From NCBI GenBank assembly GCA_023451855.1, contig JAEXXY010000222.1:1-5185 (forward strand): a stretch of DNA of 5,185 nt, in the 5' to 3' direction. The notes beneath the pieces were generated by a model, which worked only from the letters and a program-made list of their open reading frames with translations, made no database searches and had not been told where the DNA came from. Below, one piece after another: positions 4,267 to 5,185 of this stretch. Position 1 is the first letter of the stretch. Every line of letters begins with the position of its first letter. Position numbers and translations under genes: made by a program. The DNA is from Actinomycetes bacterium (GTDB lineage: Bacteria; Actinomycetota; Actinomycetes; Actinomycetales; Dermatophilaceae).

Positions 4267-5057
4267 CGCCGCCCTCCGTCGTCGGGGACGTGGCGGTCGG
4301 TGCCGTTTGCGACCCCTTCGATGTCGTGCCCCGTCGAGCCGACCGACGCGTCGGGCTCGCGGTCCTTGGCGGTACGCCAGGCGATAAGCGCCGCGAGCGC
4401 CGCGACGAGCACGGGGACGCCGGCCGGCAGGCGCGGCGACAGGACGACGGCGACGACCACGGCCACGGCGGCGATGGCCACGGCGTCGCGGCTGCGCAGG
4501 CGCGGCCAGAGGAGGGCGGTGAAGGCGGCGCAGGCGGCGGCGTCGAGGCCGTACCGGCGTGGGTCGCCGAGCGCGTTGCCGAGCAGGGCGCCGGCGAGCG
4601 TCGTGAGGTTCCACAGCGTGAACACCGAGGCGCCGGTGAGCCAGAAGCCGAGCCGCGACGCCCGGACGTCCTCCTGCGACACCGCGACGGCCGTCGACTC
4701 GTCGATGGTCAGGTGGGCGGCCGCGACGCGGCGGGCTCCGCGCACACCGAGCAGCTGGGTCAGCTCGAGCGCGTAGAGGCCGTTGCGCACGCCGAGCAGC
4801 GACGACGCCGCGATGGCAGCCGGGGCGGCGTGCAGGCCGTTCGCGACGATGCCGACGAAGGCGAACTGCGACCCGCCCGTGAACATGAGCAGCGACAGGG
4901 CCATCGCCTGCCAGACGTCGAGCCCGGCGGCCACGGCGAGGGCCCCGAAGCTGATGCCGTACGCGCCCGTCGCGACCCCGACCGACAGCGCCTCCCGCAC
5001 CACGACCCGACGCTCGCCGCGGGGGAGCCCGTCGGGCGCGGTGGCGGCATCGGTCAC
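4263..5057 (-). CDS. azlC: AzlC-family branched-chain amino acid exporter, large subunit
   Basis: AzlC is the large inner-membrane subunit of the AzlCD exporter. The product has 264 residues with about seven to eight hydrophobic segments between 24 and 228. Family landmarks are YGISFGALAVAAG (33-45), FTGGSQFAFVGI (59-70), RNGLYALEL (91-99) and TIDESTAV (117-124). The GTG start at 5055-5057 overlaps the stop of the upstream gene (GTGA), and GGAG (5063-5066) lies 5 nt before it. A polar tail of about 35 residues (230-264), rich in Asp, Gly and Arg, follows the last helix and is longer than I expect for the family. It spans the region just before azlD, and its last codons carry the Shine-Dalgarno of azlD. 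Expression probably starts upstream of the window, with azlC and azlD translated by coupling. Confidence 0.9.
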   Translation of the reverse strand: MTDAATAPDGLPRGERRVVVREALSVGVATGAYGISFGALAVAAGLDVWQAMALSLLMFTGGSQFAFVGIVANGLHAAPAAIAASSLLGVRNGLYALELTQLLGVRGARRVAAAHLTIDESTAVAVSQEDVRASRLGFWLTGASVFTLWNLTTLAGALLGNALGDPRRYGLDAAACAAFTALLWPRLRSRDAVAIAAVAVVVAVVLSPRLPAGVPVLVAALAALIAWRTAKDREPDASVGSTGHDIEGVANGTDRHVPDDGGRR

Positions 5058-5185
5058 GAGGGCTCCGGCGCGACCGTCGCGGACAGGCGCAGCTCGCTGA
5101 CGGTACGGCCGTCGGCGTCGACGACGCGCTCGCGGTGCGCACCGTCGGGCCCCATGCCGGCGGCGGTGAGGAAGGCGCGCACGGT
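5054..5185 (-). CDS. C-terminus of an unidentified protein, first gene of the azlCD transcript (partial)
   Basis: A frame open from the window edge encodes 43 residues before a TGA at 5054-5056, which overlaps the GTG of azlC. The residues include TVRAFLTAAGMGPDG, then a short acidic and basic segment (HRERVVDADGRTVSEL), ending LRLSATVAPEPS. There is no membrane segment or recognisable motif, and the composition is that of a soluble cytoplasmic protein. The 4-bp overlap and normal residue mix support it being real and co-transcribed with azlCD. A regulator of the exporter would be a natural first gene, but nothing seen here shows that. Confidence 0.6.
   Translation of the reverse strand, partial: TVRAFLTAAGMGPDGAHRERVVDADGRTVSELRLSATVAPEPS

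Noticed and set aside
4267..5142. Long upstream extension of the azlD frame
   Set aside because: The extension is Arg/Pro/Ala-rich and overlaps azlC in another frame. The membrane-protein composition begins only at the ATG at 4266, which has its own GGAGGG site.

Overview
The window is very GC-rich, dense in genes, and uses G/C-ending codons, GTG starts and 4-bp gene overlaps. Together with a DapB of the short mycobacterial type, this points to the chromosome of a high-GC actinobacterium. A Micrococcales or Propionibacteriales-type soil genus is a guess; genus and species cannot be read from the sequence. There are no rRNA or tRNA genes, insertion sequences, CRISPR arrays or phage genes.

Left part (1-2733, minus strand): a cell-envelope gene run read right to left. 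It begins with a secreted protein that has an N-terminal GH25-like (DxE) domain and five FG-GAP/VCBS-type repeats. Next is a Tat-exported polysaccharide deacetylase-family protein whose first catalytic motif is TFHG instead of TFDD. Its stop codon overlaps (ATGA) the start of a third gene, of which only the hydrophobic N-terminus is in the window.

Middle (2734-3948, plus strand): a divergent intergenic region carries a plausible -10 element in front of dapB, which makes the tetrahydrodipicolinate of the diaminopimelate/lysine pathway. After dapB and a short spacer with a 13-bp tandem duplication comes a 47-residue cysteine-rich ORF with a strong ribosome binding site. Ten Cys lie within 25 residues as overlapping CxCxxC units, the pattern of a metallothionein. 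This is the most unusual item in the window and is easily missed because of its length.

Right part (3952-5185, minus strand): the end of an unidentified gene, then azlC and azlD, joined by 4-bp stop/start overlaps (GTGA and ATGA). azlCD encode a two-subunit branched-chain amino acid exporter. azlD converges on the metallothionein-like gene with only 3 bp between the two stop codons.

The left genes and dapB share a loose envelope theme, since DapB supplies the meso-DAP/lysine branch used for peptidoglycan while the left operon appears to act on wall glycan. The metallothionein-like gene and azlCD have no evident functional link to it.
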